This document shows positions 9,221 to 18,243 of a stretch of DNA of 64,000 bases, piece after piece. The position numbers and the translations under genes are program-made. Source of the DNA: Maribacter zhoushanensis. Lineage in GTDB: Bacteria > Bacteroidota > Bacteroidia > Flavobacteriales > Flavobacteriaceae. Location of the stretch: assembly GCF_029350975.1 (NCBI RefSeq), contig NZ_JARKMR010000006.1:62001-126000 (forward strand), given 5' to 3'. Below the pieces are notes generated by a model. It worked only from the letters and a program-made list of their open reading frames with translations. It made no database searches and had not been told where the DNA came from. Each line of letters opens with the position of its first letter. The stretch's first letter is position 1.

Positions 9221-11224
9221 TTACTTGTTCTCTGTAATTTCTTGCTCTTCTGTAGATTTGTTATCCTCTTCTTCTTTCAGTTTCTTTTCGTTCTCTAAGG
9301 CTAAAATATCCTTTTCGAAATTTCGCTTACCAAAGATTTTTTCTAAATCTTCCTTAAAGATAACTTCTTTCTCTAACAATCTTTCAGCTAAAGTTGTAAG
9401 TTTATCCTTATTGTCAGTTAAAACCTTGATAGCGCGTTGATACTGCTCTTCAATTATTTTAGAAATTTCAGCATCTATCTTACGAGCGGTGTCTTCACTG
9501 TAAGGTTTTGAGAAACCGTAAGAATCTTGACCAGAAGAATCATAATAGGTAATATTACCTATTTCATCATTAAGACCGTAAATGGTTACCATTGCTCTTG
9601 CTTGTTTGGTAACTTTTTCTAAATCACTTAAGGCACCAGTAGAAATTTTATTGAATATAACTTTCTCTGCGGCTCTACCACCCATAGTTGCACACATTTC
9701 GTCCAACATTTGTTCAGGTCTAACAATTAAGCGCTCTTCTGGTAAGTACCATGCAGCACCTAATGATTGCCCTCTTGGTACAATAGTAACTTTTACTAGT
9801 GGAGCAGCATGCTCTAACATCCAACTAGTGGTTGCATGACCAGCTTCGTGGTAGGCAATAGTTTCTTTCTCACCGGGAGTAATAATTTTATTTTTCTTTT
9901 CAAGACCACCAACTATTCTATCAACAGCATCTAAGAAATCTTGCTTTGTCACCGCTTTCTTCTCATTACGAGCAGCAATCAAAGCTGCTTCATTACAAAC
10001 ATTTGCAATATCTGCACCAGAGAAACCAGGTGTTTGTCTTGCCAAGAAATCTAAATCTAGAGTTTCGGCTGTTTTAATAGGTCTTAAGTGAACTTCAAAA
10101 ATTTCTTTACGCTCACGAATATCCGGTAGGTCAACATAGATTTGTCTGTCAAATCTACCTGCACGCATTAATGCTTTATCCAATACATCTGCACGGTTGG
10201 TTGCTGCAAGTACAATAACGTTTGTATTTGTACCAAAACCATCCATTTCAGTTAACAACTGGTTTAACGTATTTTCACGTTCGTCGTTAGAACCTGTAAA
10301 ATTATTTTTACCTCTAGCTCTACCAATGGCATCAATTTCATCAATGAATATAATGGCAGGCGATTTGTCTTTTGCCTGCTTGAACAAGTCACGTACTCTA
10401 GATGCACCAACACCTACAAACATTTCTACGAAATCTGAACCAGATAAAGAGAAGAAAGGAACTTTAGCTTCACCGGCAACGGCTTTTGCTAAAAGTGTCT
10501 TACCTGTTCCTGGAGGTCCTACTAGCAATGCTCCCTTTGGTATTTTACCACCTAAAGAAGTATACTTATCTGGGTTTCTTAAAAACTCAACAATCTCTTC
10601 TACTTCTTCTTTTGCACCTTCTAAGCCGGCAACATCTTTAAAAGAAGTTCTAGTATCTGTTTTTTCGTCAAATAATTTCGCTTTAGACTTACCGATATTG
10701 AAGATTTGACCACCAGCGCCGCCGCCGCCGCCGCCGGACATTCTACGCATTAGATAAATCCAAATACCAATAATCAGTACAAAAGGTAATAGAGACAGCA
10801 AGAAATCTAAAATGGCCGTAGATTCTTTGCCAAATTCAATAATGGTATCTAAATTATTTTCTTTTTTGATTTCAGTTATTTCATTTTGAAATATTTGAAG
10901 ATCACCATAGTCTAAGGTATACTGTGGTACATTGCCAGAGGATGGAAGAAATGATTTCTCATTTACATCTTTGTGAACCTCTTTTGCAATAGCCTCGTCA
11001 GTTAAAAATACTTTAGCTTGATTGGTGTTTGTTATGATTAAAATCTTCTTAACATCACCATTTCGCAAATACTGCTGTAATTCTGAAGTAGTCGTCTTTT
11101 GGGTGTTAGCTAAGTCATCACTATTGAATAATTGAAATCCAATTAGTAATACTGCTACTAATCCATAAATCCACCAAGAACTAAATTTTGGTTTTTTCGG
11201 ATTTGTTTTGTTTTCTTTTGCCAT
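9221..11224 (-). CDS. ftsH: ATP-dependent zinc metalloprotease FtsH
   Basis: Membrane-anchored AAA+ protease that degrades membrane and regulatory proteins. Two transmembrane segments (about 18-33 and 139-158) flank a periplasmic domain. The AAA module has Walker A GPPGTGKT at 236-243, Walker B IIFIDEID at 291-298, and the second region of homology ending AGRFDRQIYVDLPD. The zinc site HEAGH is at 459-463. A run of Gly (GGGGGGAGG, 164-172) follows the second membrane segment, encoded by GCC-type repeats on the plus strand. The acidic Glu/Lys tail is variable in the family. It is co-directional with rsfS 12 bases upstream. Confidence 0.97.
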   Translation of the reverse strand: MAKENKTNPKKPKFSSWWIYGLVAVLLIGFQLFNSDDLANTQKTTTSELQQYLRNGDVKKILIITNTNQAKVFLTDEAIAKEVHKDVNEKSFLPSSGNVPQYTLDYGDLQIFQNEITEIKKENNLDTIIEFGKESTAILDFLLSLLPFVLIIGIWIYLMRRMSGGGGGGAGGQIFNIGKSKAKLFDEKTDTRTSFKDVAGLEGAKEEVEEIVEFLRNPDKYTSLGGKIPKGALLVGPPGTGKTLLAKAVAGEAKVPFFSLSGSDFVEMFVGVGASRVRDLFKQAKDKSPAIIFIDEIDAIGRARGKNNFTGSNDERENTLNQLLTEMDGFGTNTNVIVLAATNRADVLDKALMRAGRFDRQIYVDLPDIRERKEIFEVHLRPIKTAETLDLDFLARQTPGFSGADIANVCNEAALIAARNEKKAVTKQDFLDAVDRIVGGLEKKNKIITPGEKETIAYHEAGHATTSWMLEHAAPLVKVTIVPRGQSLGAAWYLPEERLIVRPEQMLDEMCATMGGRAAEKVIFNKISTGALSDLEKVTKQARAMVTIYGLNDEIGNITYYDSSGQDSYGFSKPYSEDTARKIDAEISKIIEEQYQRAIKVLTDNKDKLTTLAERLLEKEVIFKEDLEKIFGKRNFEKDILALENEKKLKEEEDNKSTEEQEITENK

Positions 11225-11236
11225 TTTAATTTTTTA

Positions 11237-11611
11237 TTAATTTACGCCACTTTCTATGGTTGTGAATTTTGCATCTCCCCATAAACCTTCTATATCATAA
11301 AAATCTCGAACTTGCTTTTGGAATACATGAACAACTACATTTACGTAGTCCATTAATACCCATTCTGCATTGTCTTCGCCCTCTACGTGCCAAGGTTTAT
11401 CTTGAATCGCTTTACTTACTGTTTTCTGGATAGAACCTACAATAGCATTTACATGCGTATTTGAAGTACCGTTACAAACTATGAAGTAATCACAAACGGT
11501 ATTCTCAATTTCTCTTAAATCTAATAGGTTGATATTGTGACCTTTTACTTCGTCAATTCCCTGAATTATTAATGCAATTAACTCATCTTTGCTAGTTTTA
11601 CTTTCCTGCAT
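11237..11611 (-). CDS. rsfS: Ribosomal silencing factor RsfS
   Basis: A 124-residue RsfS/Iojap/DUF143 protein that binds ribosomal protein uL14 and blocks subunit joining during starvation. Family motifs include VKGHNINLLDLRE, CDYFIVCNGTSNTHV, and the C-terminal AEWVLMDYVNVVVHVF. It is the first gene of the minus-strand run with ftsH, the LUD gene, cdsA, psd and ACBP, and diverges from birA. A -7 element is 20 bases upstream. Confidence 0.93.
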   Translation of the reverse strand: MQESKTSKDELIALIIQGIDEVKGHNINLLDLREIENTVCDYFIVCNGTSNTHVNAIVGSIQKTVSKAIQDKPWHVEGEDNAEWVLMDYVNVVVHVFQKQVRDFYDIEGLWGDAKFTTIESGVN

Positions 11612-11630
11612 TCAAAAATTTTAGTTTTTA

Positions 11631-11638
11631 CAAAGTTA
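11631..11638 (-). promoter_or_regulatory. Candidate -7 element for rsfS-ftsH operon
   Basis: Minus-strand TAACTTTG matches TAnnTTTG and lies about 20 bases before the rsfS start. A matching -33 TTTG is not evident, so the call rests on the -7 box and its position in the divergent gap. Confidence 0.4.
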
Positions 11639-11704
11639 TTATTTTTTTGTTCTTTTAGGACTAGTTTTTAACAATACATTAAAGATTCACAATAAGAACA
11701 GTAA

Positions 11705-12436
11705 ATGCAAATAATCAAACTTGATGCCACGCAATCTACAAACACCTATTTAAAAGACCTGTCATTTAATAAAGAGCTTAGTGATTTTACTGTAATAACT
11801 ACAAAAAATCAAACTTTAGGTAGGGGGCAAATGAGTGCTAAATGGGAGTCTGAGTCTGGTAAAAACCTAGCATTCAGTATATTGAAAAATAATATTAATG
11901 TGCCAATACAACGTGTTTTTCTGGTAAGTGTTTGCGTGTCTCTAGCAATAGTAGATGCTTTAAACCGTTTAGGAATACCCAATTTAAGCATTAAATGGCC
12001 TAACGACATTCTGTCAGGTAATTCTAAAATAGGCGGTATATTGATAGAAAATATTTTATCGGGATCTAAAATTAAACGAACTATTATAGGATTTGGCTTA
12101 AATGTGAATCAAGAAGTGTTCAAAAACGCACCAAATGCATCTTCATTGAAAAATATTATGGGTACTAATTTTGATTTAGATTCGGTTTTTTATTCTTTAA
12201 TAGAACAATTGCATTCATATTTAAATAAGCCCATAGATTCTTTAGAGCAAGAATTGTATGGTCAATATCATTCTCAATTATTTAGAATAGGAGAGAGTAG
12301 TAGCTTTAAAAATCAAGATGGTTCACTATTTACCGGCACAATAGAGGAAGTTTCTATTGGCGGTAAACTTATTGTGAAACATGAAAATGGTGATTTTCAA
12401 GAATATGGGTTAAAAGAAATACAGTTATTGTATTAG
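11705..12436 (+). CDS. birA: Biotin--[acetyl-CoA-carboxylase] ligase
   Basis: Attaches biotin to the carboxyl carrier protein. The 243-residue protein begins directly with the catalytic domain (LDATQSTNTYLKDL) and lacks the N-terminal helix-turn-helix of E. coli BirA, so it is a non-regulatory ligase. Biotin-binding motifs are GRGQ at 39-42 and KWPND at 96-100, with KIGGILIE nearby. A short SH3-like C-terminal domain follows. Its end overlaps by 4 bases the end of the convergent SRPBCC gene. Confidence 0.93.
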   Translation: MQIIKLDATQSTNTYLKDLSFNKELSDFTVITTKNQTLGRGQMSAKWESESGKNLAFSILKNNINVPIQRVFLVSVCVSLAIVDALNRLGIPNLSIKWPNDILSGNSKIGGILIENILSGSKIKRTIIGFGLNVNQEVFKNAPNASSLKNIMGTNFDLDSVFYSLIEQLHSYLNKPIDSLEQELYGQYHSQLFRIGESSSFKNQDGSLFTGTIEEVSIGGKLIVKHENGDFQEYGLKEIQLLY

Positions 12437-12825
12437 ACTTTTGCCAAGTTCGTTGATAAGGTATTGATGAAATTAGTAATAGGTTTTTTGATCATCATTG
12501 CCATCATAGCATTGAATTCACCTTTAAAACTTAAAACAACTTCACTACTATTAGCATCAATCTCAATAATATCTGCGGTTAACGTAAAAGGTAGTTTTTC
12601 ACTAGCAGCACCTAAAATTATTTGACTAAAAGGTGTTTGTTCTTTTTTCTCCAAAACAATTTCTGGCATTCCTTTTAATGCAAAAAGAAATCTATTCTCG
12701 TTTAATACTTCAAATTTGTCAATATTTTCAGGCATTAACAATCTAAAATTAGGCAGGTCGTTTAAGAAGTTAAAAGTGTCTTCTGTATTTTTAGCAATTA
12801 CTGCCTTAGGTGTTTCTATAAACAT
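12433..12825 (-). CDS. SRPBCC family protein
   Basis: A 130-residue protein with the layout of the SRPBCC (START/Bet v 1-like) fold: an N-terminal strand, short helices carrying NTEDTFNFLNDLPNF, a series of beta strands, and a long C-terminal helix (MIKKPITNFINTLS). Such proteins bind hydrophobic ligands; no ligand can be named. It follows pyrE with a 2-base gap, so it is presumably co-transcribed and possibly translationally coupled. Confidence 0.65.
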   Translation of the reverse strand: MFIETPKAVIAKNTEDTFNFLNDLPNFRLLMPENIDKFEVLNENRFLFALKGMPEIVLEKKEQTPFSQIILGAASEKLPFTLTADIIEIDANSSEVVLSFKGEFNAMMAMMIKKPITNFINTLSTNLAKV

Positions 12826-12827
12826 AA

Positions 12828-13472
12828 TTATTTATTTGTCCATTTTGAAGGGTCTTTCCTCCATTCCATTAATGTAATTAACTGCTCTTCTTTTACATAC
12901 CCTTTATCAGATGCTTGTTCAATTAAATATTCATAGCTACTTAACGTATGTAGCTCCGTGTTTTTTTCTTCAAAATTTTTGCTAGCCGTCTCAAATCCGT
13001 AAGTGAAAATCGCCAACATACCCTTTACGTTTGCGTCAATAGCTCTAAGGGCATCTACAGCATTTAAGCTACTTTTACCTGTACTGATTAAATCCTCGAT
13101 AACAACAACCGTTTGGTGCGCTTCTAAATGACCTTCTATTTGATTTTGACGACCGTGAGATTTAGGCTCAGGTCTAACATATACGAAAGGTAAATTAAGT
13201 TTATCGGCAACTAAAGCCCCTATTCCTATTGCGCCTGTAGCCACGCCTACTATGCAATCTGGCTTACCGTAAAGTTGTTCTACTTGCTTGGCCATTTCAT
13301 CACGAATACAGTTTCTGATGATAGGATAAGAAAGTAAAATTCTATTATCGCAATATATAGGAGATTTCCAACCCGAAGCCCATGTAAAAGGATTTTCGGG
13401 TTTCAATTTTATTGCATTAATTTGCAAGAGAAGCTCTGCTGTTTTTTTTGCAGTGTTTTTGTCTAAAACCAT
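12828..13472 (-). CDS. pyrE: Orotate phosphoribosyltransferase
   Basis: Converts orotate and PRPP to OMP in pyrimidine synthesis. The PRPP-binding loop VVVIEDLISTGKSS is at residues 122-135 when the start is placed at 13472 (MVLDKNTAKKTAELL), giving 214 residues, the usual length. The frame is open to 13541, but the extra 23 residues lie inside the divergent NUDIX gene and are not family-like. The flexible catalytic loop EPKSHGRQNQIEG is also present. The start codon touches that of the NUDIX gene, so the two promoters must lie inside each other's coding region. Confidence 0.93.
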   Translation of the reverse strand: MVLDKNTAKKTAELLLQINAIKLKPENPFTWASGWKSPIYCDNRILLSYPIIRNCIRDEMAKQVEQLYGKPDCIVGVATGAIGIGALVADKLNLPFVYVRPEPKSHGRQNQIEGHLEAHQTVVVIEDLISTGKSSLNAVDALRAIDANVKGMLAIFTYGFETASKNFEEKNTELHTLSSYEYLIEQASDKGYVKEEQLITLMEWRKDPSKWTNK

Positions 13473-13476
13473 GACG

Positions 13477-13484
13477 CAAATGTA
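13477..13484 (-). promoter_or_regulatory. Candidate -7 element for pyrE, inside the NUDIX gene
   Basis: Minus-strand TACATTTG matches TAnnTTTG and ends only five bases before the pyrE ATG, which would make the mRNA leaderless or nearly so. No good -33 TTTG is visible. Confidence 0.35.
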
Positions 13485-14070
13485 TAAAGTTTTTGTTAAT
13501 GAATTGCCTTTGATTTTGACAAATAAACTCTCTGATACCACAAATGGAGAGTATTTTTCATTAAATCAAGAATCTATTGAAGATGCAATTAGTTCATTGA
13601 GGAAAGGGAAGTTGAAGGAAGCGTTTATTTATCATCCTAATTATGAAGAAATTTTAAAAAAGTTTACTCAAGTTGTTCCTTTAGTAATCGCCGGTGGGGG
13701 CGTAGTGAAAAATAAAGAGGGAAAAGTACTTTTTATCTACAGAAACGATAAATGGGATTTACCTAAGGGTAAATTGGACAAAGGCGAATCAATTGAAGAA
13801 TGTGCCATTCGTGAAGTAGAGGAAGAAACTGGTGTTAGAGGGCTAGTAATTGATGATTATATTAGAACAACATATCATGTTTTTAAGCGTAACGGAATTA
13901 ATAAGCTTAAACAGGTGTATTGGTATGATATGAGTACCGATTTTGATGGTAAATTAAAGCCTGAAAAAAAAGAAGGTATTTTTAAAGTACGCTGGAAAGG
14001 TCCTGAGAAAATCAAAAAAGCTCTTGAAAATTCTTACGTAAACATTAAAATACTCTTCGGGGAAGATTAA
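13480..14070 (+). CDS. NUDIX hydrolase
   Basis: A 196-residue protein starting MYKVFVNELP. The NUDIX box is intact: GKLDKGESIEECAIREVEEE followed by TGV, giving the G-x5-E-x7-REVxEExG pattern that binds Mg for pyrophosphate cleavage. The N-terminal 65 residues form a separate small region seen in Bacteroidota homologues. The substrate is unknown. Alternative in-frame ATGs exist at 13471 and 13453, but both lie in pyrE territory. The gene diverges from pyrE and converges with the M14 peptidase, leaving a 3-base gap. Confidence 0.85.
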   Translation: MYKVFVNELPLILTNKLSDTTNGEYFSLNQESIEDAISSLRKGKLKEAFIYHPNYEEILKKFTQVVPLVIAGGGVVKNKEGKVLFIYRNDKWDLPKGKLDKGESIEECAIREVEEETGVRGLVIDDYIRTTYHVFKRNGINKLKQVYWYDMSTDFDGKLKPEKKEGIFKVRWKGPEKIKKALENSYVNIKILFGED

Positions 14071-14073
14071 AGA

Positions 14074-15816
14074 CTACTTTTTTATTCGATATACCGGATA
14101 TTGTAGATGTGCTTTTTCATAAAGATCACTTCTTTTGAAAAGCCAATCTAATTGCTTGTACCAGTTTTCTTTGAAATCTGAATCAAGCATTTTTTTGTCC
14201 TCAAACTTAGCTTTGAGTATAGAATCATTTTCTAACATTTTAAGGGTGGTATCTTCAAATACGTAGGGGGAGAAGCCTTCTTTTTGCTGTAGTATGGTGT
14301 CAAAGAAATTCCAATTGAAAAATGAATCTACTGCAGAAGGTTCCAATGTTTCTAAAATATATCTAAAACCTGGTTGGTCTGTAGGTATGATGATGTCTCC
14401 TGTATGAAAATCTTTAGTTTCATATGTGGTATTTACCTTTGTGTTATAATGTGGGTAGTGACCCTCATATGGCGATGTATACGTTTGGTATTCATCTATT
14501 TTATATGCTTCTACAGATATGGTAGAATCTTTTTGTAGCTTAGTGTAAGAGATTTTATTTACATCTAATTTTTCAATAATAGTTTCCCATTGCCTACCTA
14601 GCACATATGCTTTTGGAATTTTAATAGAATCTGATGGAGCGAAATAATCTTGATACGCTACCTCTGTTTCTATAGGTAGATTTCGGTTGTATTTTAATCT
14701 TTTTAGACCGGTAACTTCACTAATAATGGTATCTGCTTTGTAGCCTTTGAACATATATTTAGAAACCTTTGTGGTATCAACTGCCCATGCAATAGGATAA
14801 TACTCTTCTGTGCTATTATTTAAGAATGCAGCATCTCTTAAAGATCTAATTTTGCTACCGTCTTTTTCGGCAATGGCAATCATTTTTAGCATAAGTTCAT
14901 AAGTGCCCTCTACGCGCATGTCATATGGCTTTAGCATATGAGTTTCAACCATCATACCTACAGTATTAAATAGGGTTGTGTATCCGGTAGAGTATCTAGG
15001 GTGATCCATGAATTGTTTAAAACCTTTTTCAGGCGGACTATTAAAGACATTTACATATGGCGTAATGTCCCAATTAGATTTGGATAAAGAATCATGTAAT
15101 TGTGGCATTAATGAACCATGAATATATTCACCTAATTCACCTCCCAATTTATTGTGTTGCGTAAATAAATGTGTAAGGGTATATTGATAATCTGCACCAT
15201 TGCTTACGTGATTGTCTATATAAACATCAGGATTTATAAGATGAAAAATTTCTGCAAAAGTTTCAGCATTTTTGGTGTCGCTTTTAATGAAATCTCTATT
15301 TAAATCGTAATTCTTGGCGTTACCTCTAAATCCGTATTCTAATGGTCCGTTTTGGTTTGCGCGTGAGGTGCTGTTTCTATTTAACGCACCACCAACATTA
15401 TAAACAGGAATGGTGGCAATTATAGTTTCTTTTGGGGTTTCGATCTCGTTACTTGCCAAATCACGAAATAATAACATGGTTGCATCAATACCATCACTTT
15501 CGCCAGGATGAATGCCATTGTTTATTAGCAACATGGTATTGCTTTCGCTTAGCTTTTTAAAATCAAAATCACCTTTGTCACTATAAGTAACAATATGTAA
15601 AGGTTTACCACTATCGGTAGTACCAATAGTTTGTATGTTGATGGTTGAAAACTCTTTTGATAGTTTTAGGTAAAAATCTATTACCTGGTCATAAGTAGCG
15701 GTTTCTTTTTTATTAGATGCTTCAAAAGGGGTTGGGAAATCTGTTTTGGTATTTTCAACTTTACTTTCGCAAGAAAAAATTAATAGCGCTAAAAAAACGA
15801 GTGATATAGTTTTCAT
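14074..15816 (-). CDS. M14 family metallopeptidase, lipoprotein
   Basis: A 580-residue exported protein. A lipoprotein signal ends in LIFSC (Cys16), so it is probably anchored in an envelope membrane. The zinc carboxypeptidase domain shows HPGE (His103, Glu106) within IHPGESDG, an FRGNAKNYDLNRDF stretch, and VYIDNHVSNG with the third zinc ligand. M14 enzymes cleave C-terminal residues from peptides or peptidoglycan; the long C-terminal half is not recognised. The start at the second Met (15816) gives a compact signal peptide; 15822 is also possible. Confidence 0.85.
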   Translation of the reverse strand: MKTISLVFLALLIFSCESKVENTKTDFPTPFEASNKKETATYDQVIDFYLKLSKEFSTINIQTIGTTDSGKPLHIVTYSDKGDFDFKKLSESNTMLLINNGIHPGESDGIDATMLLFRDLASNEIETPKETIIATIPVYNVGGALNRNSTSRANQNGPLEYGFRGNAKNYDLNRDFIKSDTKNAETFAEIFHLINPDVYIDNHVSNGADYQYTLTHLFTQHNKLGGELGEYIHGSLMPQLHDSLSKSNWDITPYVNVFNSPPEKGFKQFMDHPRYSTGYTTLFNTVGMMVETHMLKPYDMRVEGTYELMLKMIAIAEKDGSKIRSLRDAAFLNNSTEEYYPIAWAVDTTKVSKYMFKGYKADTIISEVTGLKRLKYNRNLPIETEVAYQDYFAPSDSIKIPKAYVLGRQWETIIEKLDVNKISYTKLQKDSTISVEAYKIDEYQTYTSPYEGHYPHYNTKVNTTYETKDFHTGDIIIPTDQPGFRYILETLEPSAVDSFFNWNFFDTILQQKEGFSPYVFEDTTLKMLENDSILKAKFEDKKMLDSDFKENWYKQLDWLFKRSDLYEKAHLQYPVYRIKK

Positions 15817-15823
15817 ATACAAA

Positions 15824-15854
15824 CAATTACAATGGTAATAAATACCATTAATTG
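15824..15854. promoter_or_regulatory. Dyad upstream of the M14 peptidase gene
   Basis: A perfect 7-bp inverted repeat (15831-15837 with 15843-15849, loop ATAAA) is extended outward by CAATT/AATTG across a 2-nt bulge. It lies between the receiver gene stop and the peptidase start, and could be an operator or a weak terminator. Confidence 0.35.
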
Positions 15855-15884
15855 AATGTAAAAATAATCAATACTTTTATTGAC

Positions 15885-16289
15885 TTAAGCTACTTGGGTA
15901 ATTTCTGTTATTTTATTTCTGTCAATTGGTTTTTGATTGAAAGTGATTAAGTGATGACTTTTACTTTTGTAATGTTCCCATTGTTTTTGGTCAAAGGGAT
16001 CTATAGAGGAGGTTACTATATTAATTCTAATTCTATTACTGATCGGTAGTTCAATAAAAGCCTCTAAAAATTCCCAACCATCCATTATAGGCATATTGAT
16101 ATCTAGAAAAATAACCTGTGGAATTTGCTTGTTATTATTATAAAATTCAGTCAAAGCATCTAATGCAATTTTACCATTGTCATATGATTTTATTGACTCG
16201 CACTCAACACTTGAAGATATTAGTTTACGTAAGCCAAATACTGTAATGGCATCGTCATCAATTATAGTGATATCACTAATTTTTTTCAT
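15885..16289 (-). CDS. Single-domain response regulator
   Basis: A 134-residue CheY-like receiver with no output domain. The acidic pocket is DDD at 11-13, the phospho-acceptor is Asp63 in VIFLDINMP, the switch residue is Thr93 in IVTSS, and Lys120 is in NQKPI. It overlaps the upstream histidine kinase gene by 14 bases, so the pair is very likely translationally coupled and cognate. With no DNA-binding domain, it must act through protein contacts or a phosphorelay. Confidence 0.9.
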   Translation of the reverse strand: MKKISDITIIDDDAITVFGLRKLISSSVECESIKSYDNGKIALDALTEFYNNNKQIPQVIFLDINMPIMDGWEFLEAFIELPISNRIRINIVTSSIDPFDQKQWEHYKSKSHHLITFNQKPIDRNKITEITQVA

Positions 16290-18129
16290 TAAAGAAAATT
16301 TTAAATTCTGTTCCTTTTCCTACTTCACTACTAACTTCTATCTTGCCGTTCATAGCGTCTATTTGGTTTTTGGTCAAGTACAACCCTATTCCTCTTGCAT
16401 CTTTATGATCGTGGAAGGTTTTGTACATACCAAAAAGTTTTTTACCGTACTTTTTTAAGTCAATACCCAGACCATTATCCTTTATGGAAAGTACTGAATA
16501 CCCTTTCTTTTTTTCTACACTTAAAATTACATGACCTTCTCTTTCAGGATGTCTGTATTTAACAGCGTTGGTAATAAAGTTTGTAATTATACTATCTACA
16601 TATGCCGGCACCACTTTTATATTGAAACTAGCCGGAATATTATTTTCTATTTTGCTCTTGTTATTTGAAATAAATGGAGAAAGGTTGTTGCATACATCTA
16701 CAACTTTATCATGTAAGTTTATTTCCTTGATTTCAATATTGGTATTTGTATTAATTGAAACTACCTCGTTCAAATTATCTAATGTTTCTAATAAGTTATT
16801 AGAGGCTTTTGTAAGCATAGTAAATATGTTCTTCTTTTCATCCTCATCTTCTTCGCTTTCTAAAAAGTTTAGAAGCATGGAGAAGTTGGCAGAGTGCGAA
16901 CGTAGATTATGCGAAACAATATGAGCAAAGTTCAATAATTTTTTATTTTGTACAGAGGCAATGTTTATAATGTTTCTAAGCTCTTTTTCTTTTTCTTTTA
17001 AGGTAGAGATATCCATACTGATACCTACAATACCATAAGCTACACCTTTATTGTTTAAAAGAGGTATTTTAGAATTAAGAAAAGAGGTTACTTTTCCGTC
17101 TAAAGTGGTTTTAACTGTTTCCTTGCCAATTACAGGTATAAGCGAATTCATTACTTTTAAATCTTCTTCTCTAGACTTTTTAGCTGCGTCAAAAGGGTAA
17201 AGTTCAAAGTCACTTTTTCCAATAATCTCTTTTGGGTCGTTAATACCTAAATATTCACATTCAGCTTTATTGACTAGTACTTTTCTAGATTCGGTATCTT
17301 TTATATATACATTGACCGGTAGATTGTCTATCAGTGTTCTAAGTAGTTTTTCATTATCAATAGTCTTTAAATCTGCAACTACTTGCTCATGAATATCTTG
17401 AAAAGTACCTATTAAGCCTACAACTTCTCCTTTGTTGTAAATAGGTTTTCCGCCGGCCATTACCCATTTTTCCTTACCTGTGGCGGTTATGATTTGTAAT
17501 TTAAGATTGCTCCAAGATTTACCTTTGTTTTGAGCTTCAAAAAGTGCCATAGATATAGCATTTCTGCTATGACCTTCTTTATAATAAAAGAGAGCTGTTT
17601 CAATATTTGGACGAAAACCTGGGGTAACCTCATGAATAGATTTGGTTGTAGAACACCAAAATAATTGGTTGTCGGCAATATTATATTCCCATCTTCCAAT
17701 TTTAGTGATTTCCGCTTGTTGCTGTAATAGTAGCTCTTTCTTGTTCAGCTCTAGCTCATTGTTAACAGCTTCGGTAATATTACTTAATTGTATAATTGCC
17801 CCTACTATATTTTCGTCTGTATCATACCACGGTGCATTTGTCCATTCAAACCACAGTTCTTGACCATTGGTGTTAATAGTTTGGTGAATGCCCATAGGTT
17901 GAGGGTTTCCTTTAAAACAATTGTCTAAAACCATTTTCCATTTATGACTTAATTTGGGGAAAACCGCAAATAAGCTTTTTGAGTTGTTGTGCTCGTCATT
18001 TTTGTTAAAAATACTCGTCCATTTGTCAGATGTCTGAACAATATTATAATTAGTATCAATGAATGCCGTTGGTGACGGTAATTGTCTAATTAGGTACGAG
18101 GTATTTGATTTTAGGGGAACTTTTATCAT
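16276..18129 (-). CDS. PAS domain sensor histidine kinase
   Basis: A 617-residue kinase without obvious membrane segments, so probably cytosolic. Three PAS-like regions (about 14-120, 140-250 and 262-376) are followed by a dimerisation helix carrying His407 in the phrase FAHIVSHNLRSH, then a HATPase_c domain with N (FITNAVKYRH), G1 (DNGLGIDL) and G2 (GIGLYLTKNQ) boxes. It overlaps the receiver gene downstream. The gene upstream is a paralogue with the same architecture, suggesting a tandem duplication. The ligand or signal is unknown. Confidence 0.92.
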   Translation of the reverse strand: MIKVPLKSNTSYLIRQLPSPTAFIDTNYNIVQTSDKWTSIFNKNDEHNNSKSLFAVFPKLSHKWKMVLDNCFKGNPQPMGIHQTINTNGQELWFEWTNAPWYDTDENIVGAIIQLSNITEAVNNELELNKKELLLQQQAEITKIGRWEYNIADNQLFWCSTTKSIHEVTPGFRPNIETALFYYKEGHSRNAISMALFEAQNKGKSWSNLKLQIITATGKEKWVMAGGKPIYNKGEVVGLIGTFQDIHEQVVADLKTIDNEKLLRTLIDNLPVNVYIKDTESRKVLVNKAECEYLGINDPKEIIGKSDFELYPFDAAKKSREEDLKVMNSLIPVIGKETVKTTLDGKVTSFLNSKIPLLNNKGVAYGIVGISMDISTLKEKEKELRNIINIASVQNKKLLNFAHIVSHNLRSHSANFSMLLNFLESEEDEDEKKNIFTMLTKASNNLLETLDNLNEVVSINTNTNIEIKEINLHDKVVDVCNNLSPFISNNKSKIENNIPASFNIKVVPAYVDSIITNFITNAVKYRHPEREGHVILSVEKKKGYSVLSIKDNGLGIDLKKYGKKLFGMYKTFHDHKDARGIGLYLTKNQIDAMNGKIEVSSEVGKGTEFKIFFNEKN

Positions 18130-18243
18130 ACCGATGTAATTTCTTACGAATGTAGTTGGATTACTGCATTTTATTACATATTTGTTGTGAATACTATTAT
18201 TAACGTTGTCTATGGTTTAATAAATTACATTAAAGATTACTTT

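Noticed and set aside
9225-10709. Several long open frames on the plus strand opposite ftsH.
   Set aside because: They are antisense shadows of ftsH, with low-complexity translations and no family motif.
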